From contig NZ_CP036246.2 of assembly GCF_004299785.2 (NCBI RefSeq), positions 1,612,001 to 1,676,000 of the forward strand: a stretch of DNA of 64,000 nt. The letters are read 5' to 3'. Each line of letters begins with the position of its first letter. The first letter of the stretch is position 1. Positions 18,351 through 27,364 of the stretch are shown piece by piece. Under the pieces are notes generated by a model, which saw only the letters and a list, made by a program, of their open reading frames with translations, was not told where the DNA came from and ran no database searches. Position numbers and translations under genes: made by a program. This DNA comes from Arcobacter porcinus (GTDB taxonomy: Bacteria; Campylobacterota; Campylobacteria; Campylobacterales; Arcobacteraceae).

Positions 18351-20372
18351 TTACTTTTTAACTTTTATATAGTAGCTTGTCTCATTTATAGAATTTTTAC
18401 ATATAAATATTGCACCATTTTTTTCAATTAATAGTTTTGCTAAGTATAGTTTTGAGTCTAAATATGTACTATCTAATTTACTTATAATCTCATCTAAAAA
18501 CTCTTTTTTCTCTATACTATTTATATTCTCAGAAATTTTTAGAATCTGCTCTTCATCATTCTCTATTAATTCAATTTTTATTGTACATTTTTCTTCTGAA
18601 TAGATTTCTATCTGCTCTAAAATAAATAAAATTATATTTTTTAGAATAGATTTTAATTCAAAAAAACCAATTTTTACTTCTGCTTCATTTTCTATATCTA
18701 AAATCAATTTACAGTTTTTACTATTTTTTAATTTTGAATCTAATGTCATATTTAAATTGTCAAAAACTAAAGCAAGATTAGAAAAACTATGCTTTGAAGG
18801 TTTAAATAGTTTTTTTGCATCATTTAATATAAATGATAAATTTTGTAACTCATCTGAAACATTGTCTTGAAGTTTTTCAAATGATTTTTGATCCAAATCT
18901 TCTACATTTTTTACTTTTTTTATTTCATAAGATATTTTTGAAATTGGTTGTTTCCACTGATGAGAGATAGAGTCTAAAATTTTTGATACTAAAGATAATT
19001 TTGATTCATCTTTTAAATCTCTATCATGAAGTTTTAATTCACTCAATCTATTTGATAAATCATCTTTTAAAAGCTTATTCATCTTTTCAAGCTGTTTTTT
19101 ATCTGTAATATCACTTCTTATAGAGCTATATCCAATAAGCTTATTATTTGAACTATATTTAGGAAAAATATTGATTTTTACCCAGTAAGTATTTCCAAAT
19201 TTATCTCTATTTTTTATTTCACCTTGCCAGTTTTTAACATCTTTTAGCTCTTTTTTTAAATTTTTATAAAAATTCTCTGAAACATCATTATGTCTTAATG
19301 TTTCAATATCTTTTCCTAATACTTCATCTTCAGAGTATCCTGAACTTTTACAAAAAGCTTTTGAAACATATGTTATTTTTCCATCTAAATCAAAATCAAT
19401 TTTTAAAATATATCTATCTATTTGATTTAATATATCTTTTAGATCATTTTTTATTGAACTATTGTTTACTTTTAATTGAAGTAAATATATAGTTATTATT
19501 ATTAAGATTACAAGAAATATTGTAGATATTACAAATATATAGCTATAAAAATTATCAATTTTTTCTATTTTTATATCATTTTTATTAAAAAATACTAGAT
19601 AAAATGTATCATCATAAAATTTCAAATCTGCTATTTTCATAAAAGTAAGAGTTTTTTTAACTCCATCTTCATTTAAAATATATGTTGTATCAAAATTCTT
19701 TTTGAGTCTATCTTCAATTTTTACTAAATCTGATTCTTTTTTTATAATATTATCAAGATTGTTTTTATTTAACTTAGAAAGGAATAGTTTTAAAAAATCA
19801 AACTCTTGCATATTTGCTTCAAGTTTATTTAACAATGTATCTAGTTCAAACTCTATATTTATAATTGCTATAAGTTTTAAATTTTTATCAAAAATTGGTT
19901 TTGAAAAAACCAAATATCCCTCATTTGAAACTACTTTATATGCAACTTGCTCTTTCTTACTACTTGTTACACTATCAAGTAATGAGTTTGTAAAACTATC
20001 TTTGAAGTTTATATCTTGAAAATTTAATATTAAAGCTCCATCCTTTGTATAAAAGCTTATATCAAATACTCCTAAACTACTATAATATGAGTAATTTGAT
20101 TCAAACTCATCATATAATCTATTTTTTAATCTAATAGGATTTTTTTCTGAAACCAAAAGATTAAGTAACTCTTTGCTTTTGATAAGTTCTGTAAAATAGA
20201 TAAATTCAGCAGTATCTGCCAACTCTTTTTCTACAACTTTAAACTCTTTAAGTGCTCTTAATTTTGTCTGTTCATTTATCTTTTCAAAATCACTATTCTT
20301 TAAATAGTTAAAGAAAAAAACAAATGTGATAAAAGCCAAGAAAAAAAGTATGAGATACTTAATTTTTTTCAT
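18351..20372 (-). CDS. Membrane PAS histidine-kinase-like protein with degenerate ATPase domain
   Basis: Two membrane segments (about 5-23 and 275-300) flank a dCache-like periplasmic sensor. A PAS domain follows (about 325-430, with SKAFCKSSGYSEDEVLGKDIETL and a C-terminal KNWQGEIKNRDKFG), then a His box SHQWKQPISKI of the HQWRQPL type. The expected C-terminal ATPase motifs are not visible: the N box is LKNIILFILEQI, the D-x-G-x-G position reads SENINSIE, and the Gly-rich G2 loop is replaced by TYLDSKLYLAKLL. I infer a sensor that is phosphorylated by, or only modulates, the kinase encoded next to it. It is 673 residues long and not truncated. Confidence 0.82.
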   Translation of the reverse strand: MKKIKYLILFFLAFITFVFFFNYLKNSDFEKINEQTKLRALKEFKVVEKELADTAEFIYFTELIKSKELLNLLVSEKNPIRLKNRLYDEFESNYSYYSSLGVFDISFYTKDGALILNFQDINFKDSFTNSLLDSVTSSKKEQVAYKVVSNEGYLVFSKPIFDKNLKLIAIINIEFELDTLLNKLEANMQEFDFLKLFLSKLNKNNLDNIIKKESDLVKIEDRLKKNFDTTYILNEDGVKKTLTFMKIADLKFYDDTFYLVFFNKNDIKIEKIDNFYSYIFVISTIFLVILIIITIYLLQLKVNNSSIKNDLKDILNQIDRYILKIDFDLDGKITYVSKAFCKSSGYSEDEVLGKDIETLRHNDVSENFYKNLKKELKDVKNWQGEIKNRDKFGNTYWVKINIFPKYSSNNKLIGYSSIRSDITDKKQLEKMNKLLKDDLSNRLSELKLHDRDLKDESKLSLVSKILDSISHQWKQPISKISYEIKKVKNVEDLDQKSFEKLQDNVSDELQNLSFILNDAKKLFKPSKHSFSNLALVFDNLNMTLDSKLKNSKNCKLILDIENEAEVKIGFFELKSILKNIILFILEQIEIYSEEKCTIKIELIENDEEQILKISENINSIEKKEFLDEIISKLDSTYLDSKLYLAKLLIEKNGAIFICKNSINETSYYIKVKK

Positions 20373-20375
20373 ATA

Positions 20376-20753
20376 TTATCTTTCAGTTAAAACTTCTAAA
20401 ATCTTTTTTTCTAATGAATCCAAAGAACTAAAAGGTTTCATTACATAGTTTGTTGCTCCAACTTTATGTGCTTTCAATACTTTATCAAGAGTAGAATAAG
20501 CAGTCATCATAATAACTTTTTGTTTATCATTTTTATTTTTTATTTTTTCCAAAACATCAATACCATTCATTTGTGGCATCATAATATCAAGCATTACTAA
20601 ATCATACTTTCCTTCATTAATAGGCTCTAAAGCTGTAACAGGATTTGAAAAAGATGATATTGAAAAATTTGGATTTCTACTTAAAAATCTATTTAAAAGA
20701 TCTAAAATTTCTGTCTCATCATCAACAATTGCAATTTGATATTTTTTATTCAT
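20376..20753 (-). CDS. Single-domain response regulator (CheY-like receiver)
   Basis: The 125-residue protein is a receiver alone. It has the acidic pair in IVDDETEILDL, the phospho-acceptor Asp in LVMLDIMMPQMNG, the Thr in VIMMTAYS and the Lys in NYVMKPF. With no output domain it acts by protein contact, either on motility or as a phosphorelay shuttle between the kinases next to it. It lies two bases after the chemoreceptor gene and three before the degenerate kinase, so all are probably one operon. Confidence 0.92.
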   Translation of the reverse strand: MNKKYQIAIVDDETEILDLLNRFLSRNPNFSISSFSNPVTALEPINEGKYDLVMLDIMMPQMNGIDVLEKIKNKNDKQKVIMMTAYSTLDKVLKAHKVGATNYVMKPFSSLDSLEKKILEVLTER

Positions 20754-20755
20754 TA

Positions 20756-22159
20756 TTAACTCCCTTTAGCAAATAACTTAACAGCTGCATCTTTCATAAC
20801 AGCATCATTTTTCTCTTCTAAAATTCTATCTAAATAGATAAATACATTTTCACTTGCATCTTCTACAAGTTTTATTTTATCTTCTATTAACTCTTTAGAA
20901 CAAGATATTTTCCCTCCTGCACACTCTTTTGCCAATATATTTGCCTCTTTATGCACAACTGCGTGTGGGTTATCTAAGCCTCTATATGAAGCTGTAAATG
21001 CAAACTCTTGTTTTCCAAGCCCTGTGTTATACCACTGTCCTAATCTACATTGTGTATGATCAACTGCTTTAAATCCATTTTCATTTCCAAAAATTAGTTG
21101 ATATAAATTATTTTTATATATTACGTGATCTAGTTTTGCAAGATTTATAAATATTTTATTTGAGATACTTTCAACTTCATAAACAGCTCTATTTGAGTTC
21201 TTTTGGAATGTATGCATAAGCCCATTTAGAGTATCAATTCTTGTTTTTGTTTCATCTACAACTTTAGAAACAATATCTGAACTATCTTTTATTCTTAATG
21301 TCTCTTCTTGAATAGAATTTACAACTTCTTTAATCTGTTTTGCAGCATCAGCACTTCTACTTGCAAGATTTCTTACTTCTTGTGCTACAACTGCAAAACC
21401 TTTTCCAGCTTCTCCAGCAGTCGCTGCTTCAACAGCTGCATTTAAAGATAATATATTTGTTTGGAATGCAATTTCTTGAATAAGATTAATAACTTGTGCA
21501 ATATCTTTACTTTTTGAAACTAATGAATCTACTACATTATTCTCTTTTGCTATCTCTTTATATAAGTTTTCAGTATCTAAAACAATATCTTTTGTAAGGT
21601 CTAATCCATTTGTAGAACCAATTGCAGTCTCTCTTGACTCTTTTTGCATTCCTTGAAGTTCATCTAAAAGCTCTAAATATGTTTTTTGTGTATCACTTAA
21701 TGACCTTGTCATATTTTTACTATGTCTTGCTAAAAGTCCACCCTCTTTATTATCATGAATAGATGTTTTTCTTAGTGCTACAATTGTAAATCTATCATGT
21801 TTTTTAATAAACATTTCAGCTTCACACTCTGCAAGTATTAATCTATCTCTTCCCTCTTTTATAGCTTCAATAATTGGTGAAAAATCATCTAAATTTGATT
21901 TTGTAACTGCATTTGCAAAAAATGTTTTATCTTTGTCATCAAATACAACTTTCCCCTCTTCATGCGAGAAAGATGCAATTTGTTTAAAGAGTTCTATCTC
22001 TTTATCTTTTTTATTTAAAGTATCTGAAAAGTGTCTCTCTTGCTCTTTCATTTGATAAGCAAAATCTTCATCTTTTTTAAGAAGTTGTGTTTTTAAAGCT
22101 CTTAATTCTGTCTCTAGTCCCCTAATCTTCTCATCTTTTTCTTTATTTCCAAAAAACAT
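20756..22159 (-). CDS. Soluble methyl-accepting chemotaxis protein with C-terminal CZB zinc domain
   Basis: This is a cytoplasmic chemoreceptor; no membrane segment is present. An N-terminal coiled coil (about 1-65) and a small PAS-sized segment (about 70-150) precede the signalling hairpin, whose tip [18 protein letters not shown] contacts CheA and CheW. The last 110 residues form a CZB domain: H in [10 protein letters not shown] in [10 protein letters not shown] and H in [10 protein letters not shown], the three-His/one-Cys zinc site used by receptors sensing oxidants such as hypochlorite through zinc-bound Cys. The 467-residue length is normal. It heads the operon that continues with the receiver and two kinases. 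Confidence 0.92.
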   Translation of the reverse strand: MFFGNKEKDEKIRGLETELRALKTQLLKKDEDFAYQMKEQERHFSDTLNKKDKEIELFKQIASFSHEEGKVVFDDKDKTFFANAVTKSNLDDFSPIIEAIKEGRDRLILAECEAEMFIKKHDRFTIVALRKTSIHDNKEGGLLARHSKNMTRSLSDTQKTYLELLDELQGMQKESRETAIGSTNGLDLTKDIVLDTENLYKEIAKENNVVDSLVSKSKDIAQVINLIQEIAFQTNILSLNAAVEAATAGEAGKGFAVVAQEVRNLASRSADAAKQIKEVVNSIQEETLRIKDSSDIVSKVVDETKTRIDTLNGLMHTFQKNSNRAVYEVESISNKIFINLAKLDHVIYKNNLYQLIFGNENGFKAVDHTQCRLGQWYNTGLGKQEFAFTASYRGLDNPHAVVHKEANILAKECAGGKISCSKELIEDKIKLVEDASENVFIYLDRILEEKNDAVMKDAAVKLFAKGS

Positions 22160-22205
22160 AAGTGCCTCCTGTGAATTTTAAGATGATAGAGTAGCAAAAA
22201 TTTAC

Positions 22206-23357
22206 TTAAGAGTTATTTTGTCCTATTGCACATATAAAGGCTTGTGCAAAAACCATTTGAAAATTGAATCCACCAAGCTCTCCTGTTAAATTCAAACACT
22301 CCCCAATAAAAAATAAGTTTTTATGTTTTTTACTCTCAAAAGTTTGATGATTTACCTCATCTGTACAGATGCCTCCTTTTGTAACTTCTGCTTTAGTAAA
22401 TCCAAAATTACCAGCTGGGCTCATCTCATAGTTTTTTAATATTTTTAATCTATTTTTTTCATTTTCACTTAGTTTTGAACAAGCTTTATCTTCAAGCTCA
22501 ATACTTTTTAAAAACTCTTGTAAAAACCTTTTTGGCAAAGGAATAGCTGTTGAAATATTTTTATTTGTTTTTAAAAGTTTTTCTAAATTCTGTTTTGCTA
22601 AAAAATCTATAAAAAACTTCCCTTTTTTCCAATATAAAGAACTATTTAGAATAGCTGGTCCACTACAACCTTTATGTGCAAAAAGCAGACTTCCTTCAAT
22701 ATTTTTATTTTCTAGTTTTATATTTACATCTAAAGATATCCCACTTAAATCTTTAAACCAAAACTGCTCTTTTTGAACAGTAAATCCAACTAATGCTGGA
22801 GTTGGAGTAATAATTTTATGACCAAATTTTTCTGCAATTTTATATGCAATATCACTTGCATTTAATGTAGCAAATGATAATCCACCACTTGAAATCACAA
22901 TTTTTTTTGCTCTAAATTCTACATTATTTGTAAAAATTTTAAAATAACCTTCAAAATATTCAATATCTAAAACCTTTGTGTTTAGATAAATTTTTGTATC
23001 TTTTAAAATATTTTCAAACATTTCAATAACATCTTGTGAACTCTCACAAAAGTAGGCACCTTTTACAAGTTTTTCTCTAAGTTTTGGTTCTATATTGTTT
23101 CTTCTTAAAAACTTTAGCAAATCATCTTTTGAGAATTTACTTAAAATCTCTTTTGCAAACTCTTTATCTCCTAAATATCTATCAGATTTTGCAAACTCAT
23201 TTGTAATATTACACTTTGCTCCACCAGAGATCTTGATTTTTTGTCCTATTTTACTATTTGCATCAAAAAGTGCAATATTTTTAAATCTATTTCTATCTAA
23301 AGTAGAAGCAAACATCAAACCACTTGCTCCTGCACCAATTATTGCAAAATCTAAAAT
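22206..23357 (-). CDS. HI0933/YhiN-family FAD-binding flavoprotein, apparent ATT start
   Basis: This family has a Rossmann FAD domain with an inserted substrate domain; its reaction is not established. The frame must begin upstream of the first TTG/ATG to contain the FAD loop AIIGAGASGLM, without which the domain cannot bind FAD. In frame there is no ATG, GTG or TTG before that loop; the only well-placed codon is ATT at 23357-23355, six bases after AAGGA and two bases past the upstream kinase stop. That gives 383 residues, the family length. Other signatures are GQKIKISGGAKCNITNE, IVISSGGLSF and the C-terminal GECLNLTGELGGFNFQMVFAQAF. It is last in the Spy-regulator-kinase operon. Confidence 0.85.
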   Translation of the reverse strand: MLDFAIIGAGASGLMFASTLDRNRFKNIALFDANSKIGQKIKISGGAKCNITNEFAKSDRYLGDKEFAKEILSKFSKDDLLKFLRRNNIEPKLREKLVKGAYFCESSQDVIEMFENILKDTKIYLNTKVLDIEYFEGYFKIFTNNVEFRAKKIVISSGGLSFATLNASDIAYKIAEKFGHKIITPTPALVGFTVQKEQFWFKDLSGISLDVNIKLENKNIEGSLLFAHKGCSGPAILNSSLYWKKGKFFIDFLAKQNLEKLLKTNKNISTAIPLPKRFLQEFLKSIELEDKACSKLSENEKNRLKILKNYEMSPAGNFGFTKAEVTKGGICTDEVNHQTFESKKHKNLFFIGECLNLTGELGGFNFQMVFAQAFICAIGQNNS

Positions 23358-23358
23358 C

Positions 23359-24573
23359 TTATATCCTTTTTAGAGTAATTATATTTTTTCCATCTTTATG
23401 TCGATAGTTTACATCATATGAATTTGCTTTTAAAATATTATAAACAATATATAGACCCAAACCAAAAGATTCATTTGAAGATTTCTTTGAAAATGGTTCT
23501 AAATAGTTTTCAAAATCATCTTTTAAAGCTTCAGCTTCATTTATTATTAAAATATCTTCATTTTCTGTTCTTATAATCACTTTACTATTTTTTGAGTATT
23601 TTACTGCATTATCTATTAGATTTTTAAGTGCTATTGAGAAAAGCTTGAAATTTACATTTAATTTTATATTCTCAAACTCACAATCAACTAAATCATCTTC
23701 AATCATTAAAATATCTTTTGCTTCATCTATTAAGTCAGCAAGATAATAACTCTTCTTGTTTATCTTCTTTTTTGTTGCTATTAACTCTTCAATATTTGCA
23801 AACTCATTTATAAGTGATTCAAGCTTATTAAAAACCATCTTTAAAATTTGATCATTTTTTTCACTTTTTGGAAGCTCTTGAACTATTTTTCCTTTTGTTA
23901 TTGGAGTTTTTAATTCATGCATAATATTTCGTATAAAAACATTTCTTGACTCTTTTATATCTTTTAGTTTTTTTGCTGTATTTTTAAACTCATTTATAAG
24001 TAATGAGATCTCATCTTTTTTTGAGCTCTCTTCAAACTCTATATCATAATTTTCTTCAGCTAATTTTGCAAAATTTTGTTTTAGTTTTTTAAGTGGAGAT
24101 AGCTTTTTGAGTGTCTTTATATATAAAAATGTAATTACAAAAAACAATAATATAAAAACAGATGATAAATATATATTTGTATCTTTCTTTGAGTATTCAT
24201 TATCTTTTATTATAAATCCATCATGTACTCTTCCAAAAATCAAATAGTTATTTCCCTCTATTTCATAAACCCTAAAGCTATCTCTACCTTTTCCTCTTAT
24301 AAAAATTGGTTTTCTATCTTTTTCAAATACTCTTGAACTCTCTTCAATTGATAACAATTCATAGTTCATATCATTTAAAAGCTTCTTAAACTCTTGATTT
24401 ATCTTTCCATTTTGTTTATGAACAAACTTTACAATAGTTTTATATTTATCTATTGCATGTTCTTGTCTATTTACTTTATCACTTGTATGTAAAAATAGGA
24501 ATGAAAATATCAATAAAACTATTGTAATAATATAGTTTAAACTTGTTGAAAATATTATTGAATCTTTATTCAT
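23359..24573 (-). CDS. ArsS-like sensor histidine kinase
   Basis: This is the membrane sensor paired with the regulator just upstream. Two membrane segments (about 10-27 and 130-152) enclose a short periplasmic loop. A linker with HAMP-like helices follows, then the His box IMHELKTPITKGKI, N box LKNLIDNAVKYSKNS, and GLGLYIVYNIL as the G2 loop. The D-x-G-x-G position reads IINEAEAL, weak but similar to other epsilon ArsS kinases, where this box is poorly kept. The 404-residue length is normal. It overlaps the regulator gene by four bases. Confidence 0.9.
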   Translation of the reverse strand: MNKDSIIFSTSLNYIITIVLLIFSFLFLHTSDKVNRQEHAIDKYKTIVKFVHKQNGKINQEFKKLLNDMNYELLSIEESSRVFEKDRKPIFIRGKGRDSFRVYEIEGNNYLIFGRVHDGFIIKDNEYSKKDTNIYLSSVFILLFFVITFLYIKTLKKLSPLKKLKQNFAKLAEENYDIEFEESSKKDEISLLINEFKNTAKKLKDIKESRNVFIRNIMHELKTPITKGKIVQELPKSEKNDQILKMVFNKLESLINEFANIEELIATKKKINKKSYYLADLIDEAKDILMIEDDLVDCEFENIKLNVNFKLFSIALKNLIDNAVKYSKNSKVIIRTENEDILIINEAEALKDDFENYLEPFSKKSSNESFGLGLYIVYNILKANSYDVNYRHKDGKNIITLKRI

Positions 24574-25259
24574 TGTACAAATTTATATCCCATTCCTCGA
24601 ACTGTTTGAAGGTATTTTGGCTCTTTTGAATTCTCTTCAATTTTATTTCTAATTCTATTTATTATTACAGCCAAAGAACCTGAACTTTCATAATCACTAT
24701 TTAAAATATTTGAATTCTCAAAAATATCATCTCTACTTATTATAAAACCCTCTTTTTTTATAAATAGAGATAAAATTTCAAACTCTGCTGCTGTTAATTT
24801 AAGAGAAATTCCATCTTTTGTAATCTCTTTTTTCTCATCATCATAAACAAAAGTTTTAGATACTCTATTTTCATCTTTATCATCTTGATGAAGTGATTTA
24901 TTAAATCTTCGCAGAATTGTTCCTATTCTTACTTCAAGTTCTCTTGGGTCATAAGGTTTTGGAAGATAATCATCAGCTCCAAGTTTTAAAGCTGTTACTT
25001 TATCTGTAATATCACTTCTTGCACTTGATATTATAATAGGAATATTATGCTCTTTTACAAGCTCTCTACAAACATCTAATCCATCCATTTGAGGTAATGA
25101 TAAATCAAGAATTATCAAATCGTATTTTTGAAGCTTTATACTTGCAAGAGCCAAAAAAGGCTCTGCAAAATTTGTAACTTCGATATTAAATTGTTTCAAA
25201 TATATTGATAATACTTCTGCTAACTCTAAATCATCTTCTATCATCGCTATTTTTATCAA
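24570..25259 (-). CDS. OmpR-family response regulator
   Basis: The receiver (1-120) has the acidic pair (MIEDDLEL), the phospho-acceptor Asp in LIILDLSLPQMDGLDV, and Lys in DYLPKPYDPREL. The C-terminal winged helix (about 130-229, LTAAEFEILSLFIKKEGFIISRD to TVRGMGYKFVQ) binds DNA as direct repeats. The 229-residue length is standard. It is located between the Spy-like gene and its kinase. Three GTT(A/C)A direct repeats at 11-bp spacing upstream of the Spy-like gene are a good candidate binding site, implying autoregulation of the operon. Confidence 0.93.
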   Translation of the reverse strand: MIKIAMIEDDLELAEVLSIYLKQFNIEVTNFAEPFLALASIKLQKYDLIILDLSLPQMDGLDVCRELVKEHNIPIIISSARSDITDKVTALKLGADDYLPKPYDPRELEVRIGTILRRFNKSLHQDDKDENRVSKTFVYDDEKKEITKDGISLKLTAAEFEILSLFIKKEGFIISRDDIFENSNILNSDYESSGSLAVIINRIRNKIEENSKEPKYLQTVRGMGYKFVQ

Positions 25260-25275
25260 TTTAACTCCTTTTTTA

Positions 25276-25752
25276 TTACTTATTAGAGAATCTTTGATTA
25301 TGTTTCTCTTTTCTTATATCAAGAAGAACCCTTAATTGCTCTTTTTGTTTTGCATCTAGAACTTTATAAGCTTTTTCCATAATTTCTGCTTGTATCTCGA
25401 TTTTTTGTTCTCTTTGCTCTTTTTTCATTTTAATAAATTTATCTTTATCAAAACTATTTTTTGTAAATGCATCATATGGGTGTACCATTTTTGCTCTACT
25501 TTCTCTTACAATTTCTCTAATTTTTGTTTTTTGATCATTTGTTAAACTTAGTTGACTAAAAATATACATTCCTTGCATTTCACTTTTGTTATAAGAATTT
25601 TTATTATTCATCATTCCTCTATCACCATTTTGCATATAACAATCTTGTGAGTTGTTATTTCTCATCTGTCCGTTTTGTGCATAAAGTGCTGTTGAAAGTG
25701 TTGAAACTAAAGCCAAAGCTAAAACTGTTTTTTTTGTAAATATATTTTTCAT
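25276..25752 (-). CDS. Spy/CpxP-like periplasmic protein (LTxxQ motif)
   Basis: Members of this family are periplasmic helical chaperones or metal-stress sensors that restrain a partner kinase. A signal peptide (about 1-25, ending ALYAQ) is followed by a Met/Asn-rich stretch and helical repeats with LSLTNDQKTKIREI, the LTxxQ motif, and a second such segment near the end (KVLDAKQKEQLRVLLD). The 158-residue length is typical. It opens the operon with the OmpR-type regulator and kinase, the same logic as CpxP-CpxRA. The Met-rich region could bind copper, a guess only. Confidence 0.85.
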   Translation of the reverse strand: MKNIFTKKTVLALALVSTLSTALYAQNGQMRNNNSQDCYMQNGDRGMMNNKNSYNKSEMQGMYIFSQLSLTNDQKTKIREIVRESRAKMVHPYDAFTKNSFDKDKFIKMKKEQREQKIEIQAEIMEKAYKVLDAKQKEQLRVLLDIRKEKHNQRFSNK

Positions 25753-25797
25753 CTTCTATCCTTTATTTTTGATATGTGAAATTATGACATAACCGTT

Positions 25798-25824
25798 TTA
25801 ACCCTTTTTGAACTTTGTCTTAAC
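25798..25824 (-). promoter_or_regulatory. Three direct repeats GTT(A/C)A at 11-bp spacing, candidate OmpR-type box
   Basis: On the minus strand GTTAA (25824-25820), GTTCA (25813-25809) and GTTAA (25802-25798) recur exactly 11 bases apart, one helical turn, about 46-72 bases upstream of the Spy-like gene. A further GTTA follows nine bases on. OmpR-type regulators bind such phased direct repeats, and one is encoded two genes away. Confidence 0.45.
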
Positions 25825-25857
25825 ACTATATTAATGGCTTTTTCTCTAATATTTCAT

Positions 25858-26805
25858 ATGAATTTAAAACTAGCAACATTTAATCTTTTCCAATTTTGTG
25901 AACCATCTTTCTCTTTTTATACAAAAAAAGAGAAGTTTAAATCTGATGAGTGGGCAAAAAAAATTAGCTTTGTAAAAGAACAAATAAATAAAATGAATCC
26001 TGATATTATAGGTTTTCAAGAAGTTTTTTCTCAAGATGAGTTAAAAAACCTGTGCTTTGAGTGTGGTTTTAAGTATTTTGTAGTTTCTGAACTGCCAAAA
26101 CTTGATGAAAAAATCAATACTTATAAAAGTACAACTCTTGCACTTGCTTCAAAGTTTCCTATAAAAAAAGTAGAAAAGGTAAATAAAAAAGATGATTTCT
26201 TTTTTGCAAGAGTTCCAATAAAAACGATAATTTCACTAAGAGAGGATTTAGAAATAACTGTTTATGTAGCTCATCTAAAATCAAATAGATTAAATGAGTT
26301 TGAGTATAAGTTCACTTCACAAACAAGCTTTGAAGAGAAAAAACAAAAACTAGAAACAGCATATAAAAACAACTTCTCAAACTCTTTAAAACAAAGAATA
26401 AATGAAGCAAAAGCACTTCACTTTGATATAAAAAAGGAGAAAAATCCTGCTGTTTTACTTTGTGATTTAAATGATAGAGAGTTTTCAGTAACTATTGAAG
26501 CTTTATGCAATCAAAGATTTTACAAAAAAGAGTCAAAAAAAGATGAATATATTTTATTTGATACTTACAATCTAGCTCCAAAAAATATCTATAATCCTCA
26601 TCCAGAGTTCAAAGGATTTGTAAGAACACCTACAAGCTATTTTATAGGATATGGAAACACTTTAGATTTTATTTTTGTAAATAAACTTTTAAAAAATAGA
26701 GTAAAATCTTTTAAAATTTTTGATGAGCACTTGCAAAAAAACAAAAATGGAACTTTGATTACAAGTGATCATGCTCAAGTTGTTTGTGAAATTGAGTTAA
26801 ATTAA
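25858..26805 (+). CDS. Endonuclease/exonuclease/phosphatase-family protein
   Basis: This superfamily of Mg-dependent phosphodiesterases includes nucleases and lipid or sugar phosphatases. Motifs are LKLATFNLFQF at the N-terminus, IIGFQEVFS (metal Glu), YVAHLKSNR, LLCDLND (catalytic Asp/Asn), LDFIFVNKLL and ITSDHAQVVCEI (catalytic His). The protein is 315 residues from ATG 25858. I prefer this to ATG 25834 because the conserved fold starts right at it, though neither has a clear ribosome site. No signal peptide is seen. It is divergent from the Spy-like operon and shares its promoter spacer. The substrate is unknown. Confidence 0.82.
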   Translation: MNLKLATFNLFQFCEPSFSFYTKKEKFKSDEWAKKISFVKEQINKMNPDIIGFQEVFSQDELKNLCFECGFKYFVVSELPKLDEKINTYKSTTLALASKFPIKKVEKVNKKDDFFFARVPIKTIISLREDLEITVYVAHLKSNRLNEFEYKFTSQTSFEEKKQKLETAYKNNFSNSLKQRINEAKALHFDIKKEKNPAVLLCDLNDREFSVTIEALCNQRFYKKESKKDEYILFDTYNLAPKNIYNPHPEFKGFVRTPTSYFIGYGNTLDFIFVNKLLKNRVKSFKIFDEHLQKNKNGTLITSDHAQVVCEIELN

Positions 26806-26822
26806 ATTTTTTATCTTCTATT

Positions 26823-27364
26823 CTAAAGTTTATTATTCAAAATATCTACTAGTTCAAATACTTTAGTTGAGGGATTGTCAAGTTCTGGATTGTGTAAATC
26901 TGCATAATTTTCAAGTAGTTTTTTTGCATTTCTTATAGCTGTTTCTTGTAATTCTAAAAGTTCATTAAAGATAAGTTCTGTCATCTCTTTTGTTTTTATA
27001 TTCTCTTTATTTAGTTTTGAAAAAGTTGCAGAATTTTTTTCTTTTAATTTTTTGATAACTTCTTCTATAACATCATCTCTGTTTATAGCCGTATCTCTAT
27101 AAACAAAATGTAACAGATACCAAATCTCAAAACAATCATTTGAATAGGGTTTACATGTTCATGCTTTGCTATTACCAAAGAGTCTTGAGTAATTTTTTTA
27201 TCTTCTATTAATCTTTTAATAATCATTTTAAAATAGTTTGGAGAAGATATTTTATCTTCACAAGCTATTAATACACTTTTTACTTGCTCTTTGATTTGCT
27301 TTTTTCTTTTAAAATCATCTTTAGATTTTTCTTTATTATTTGTATATAGTTTTTTTCTAGCCAT
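26823..27364 (-). pseudogene. rloB: rloB, internally deleted and frameshifted
   Basis: RloB-like proteins pair with AAA ATPase RloA in restriction-linked loci and are thought to carry a TOPRIM-like nuclease core. The N-terminal part is intact to about residue 67 (VLIACEDKISSPNYFKMIIK, then IAKHEHVNP), after which the frame runs out at residue 93. The C-terminal part continues in another frame as SNDCFEIWYLLHF, the conserved RloB segment, through NRDDVIEEVIKKL to a stop at 26823. The middle of about 50 residues, where the family has its Asp-rich catalytic segment (VFDxD), is missing near 27155. It begins directly after rloA. The gene is therefore broken rather than short. Confidence 0.8.

Noticed and set aside
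27083-27364. A genuine short 93-residue protein
   Set aside because: The sequence just after its frame break continues the RloB family in another frame, so it is the N-terminal fragment of a broken gene.
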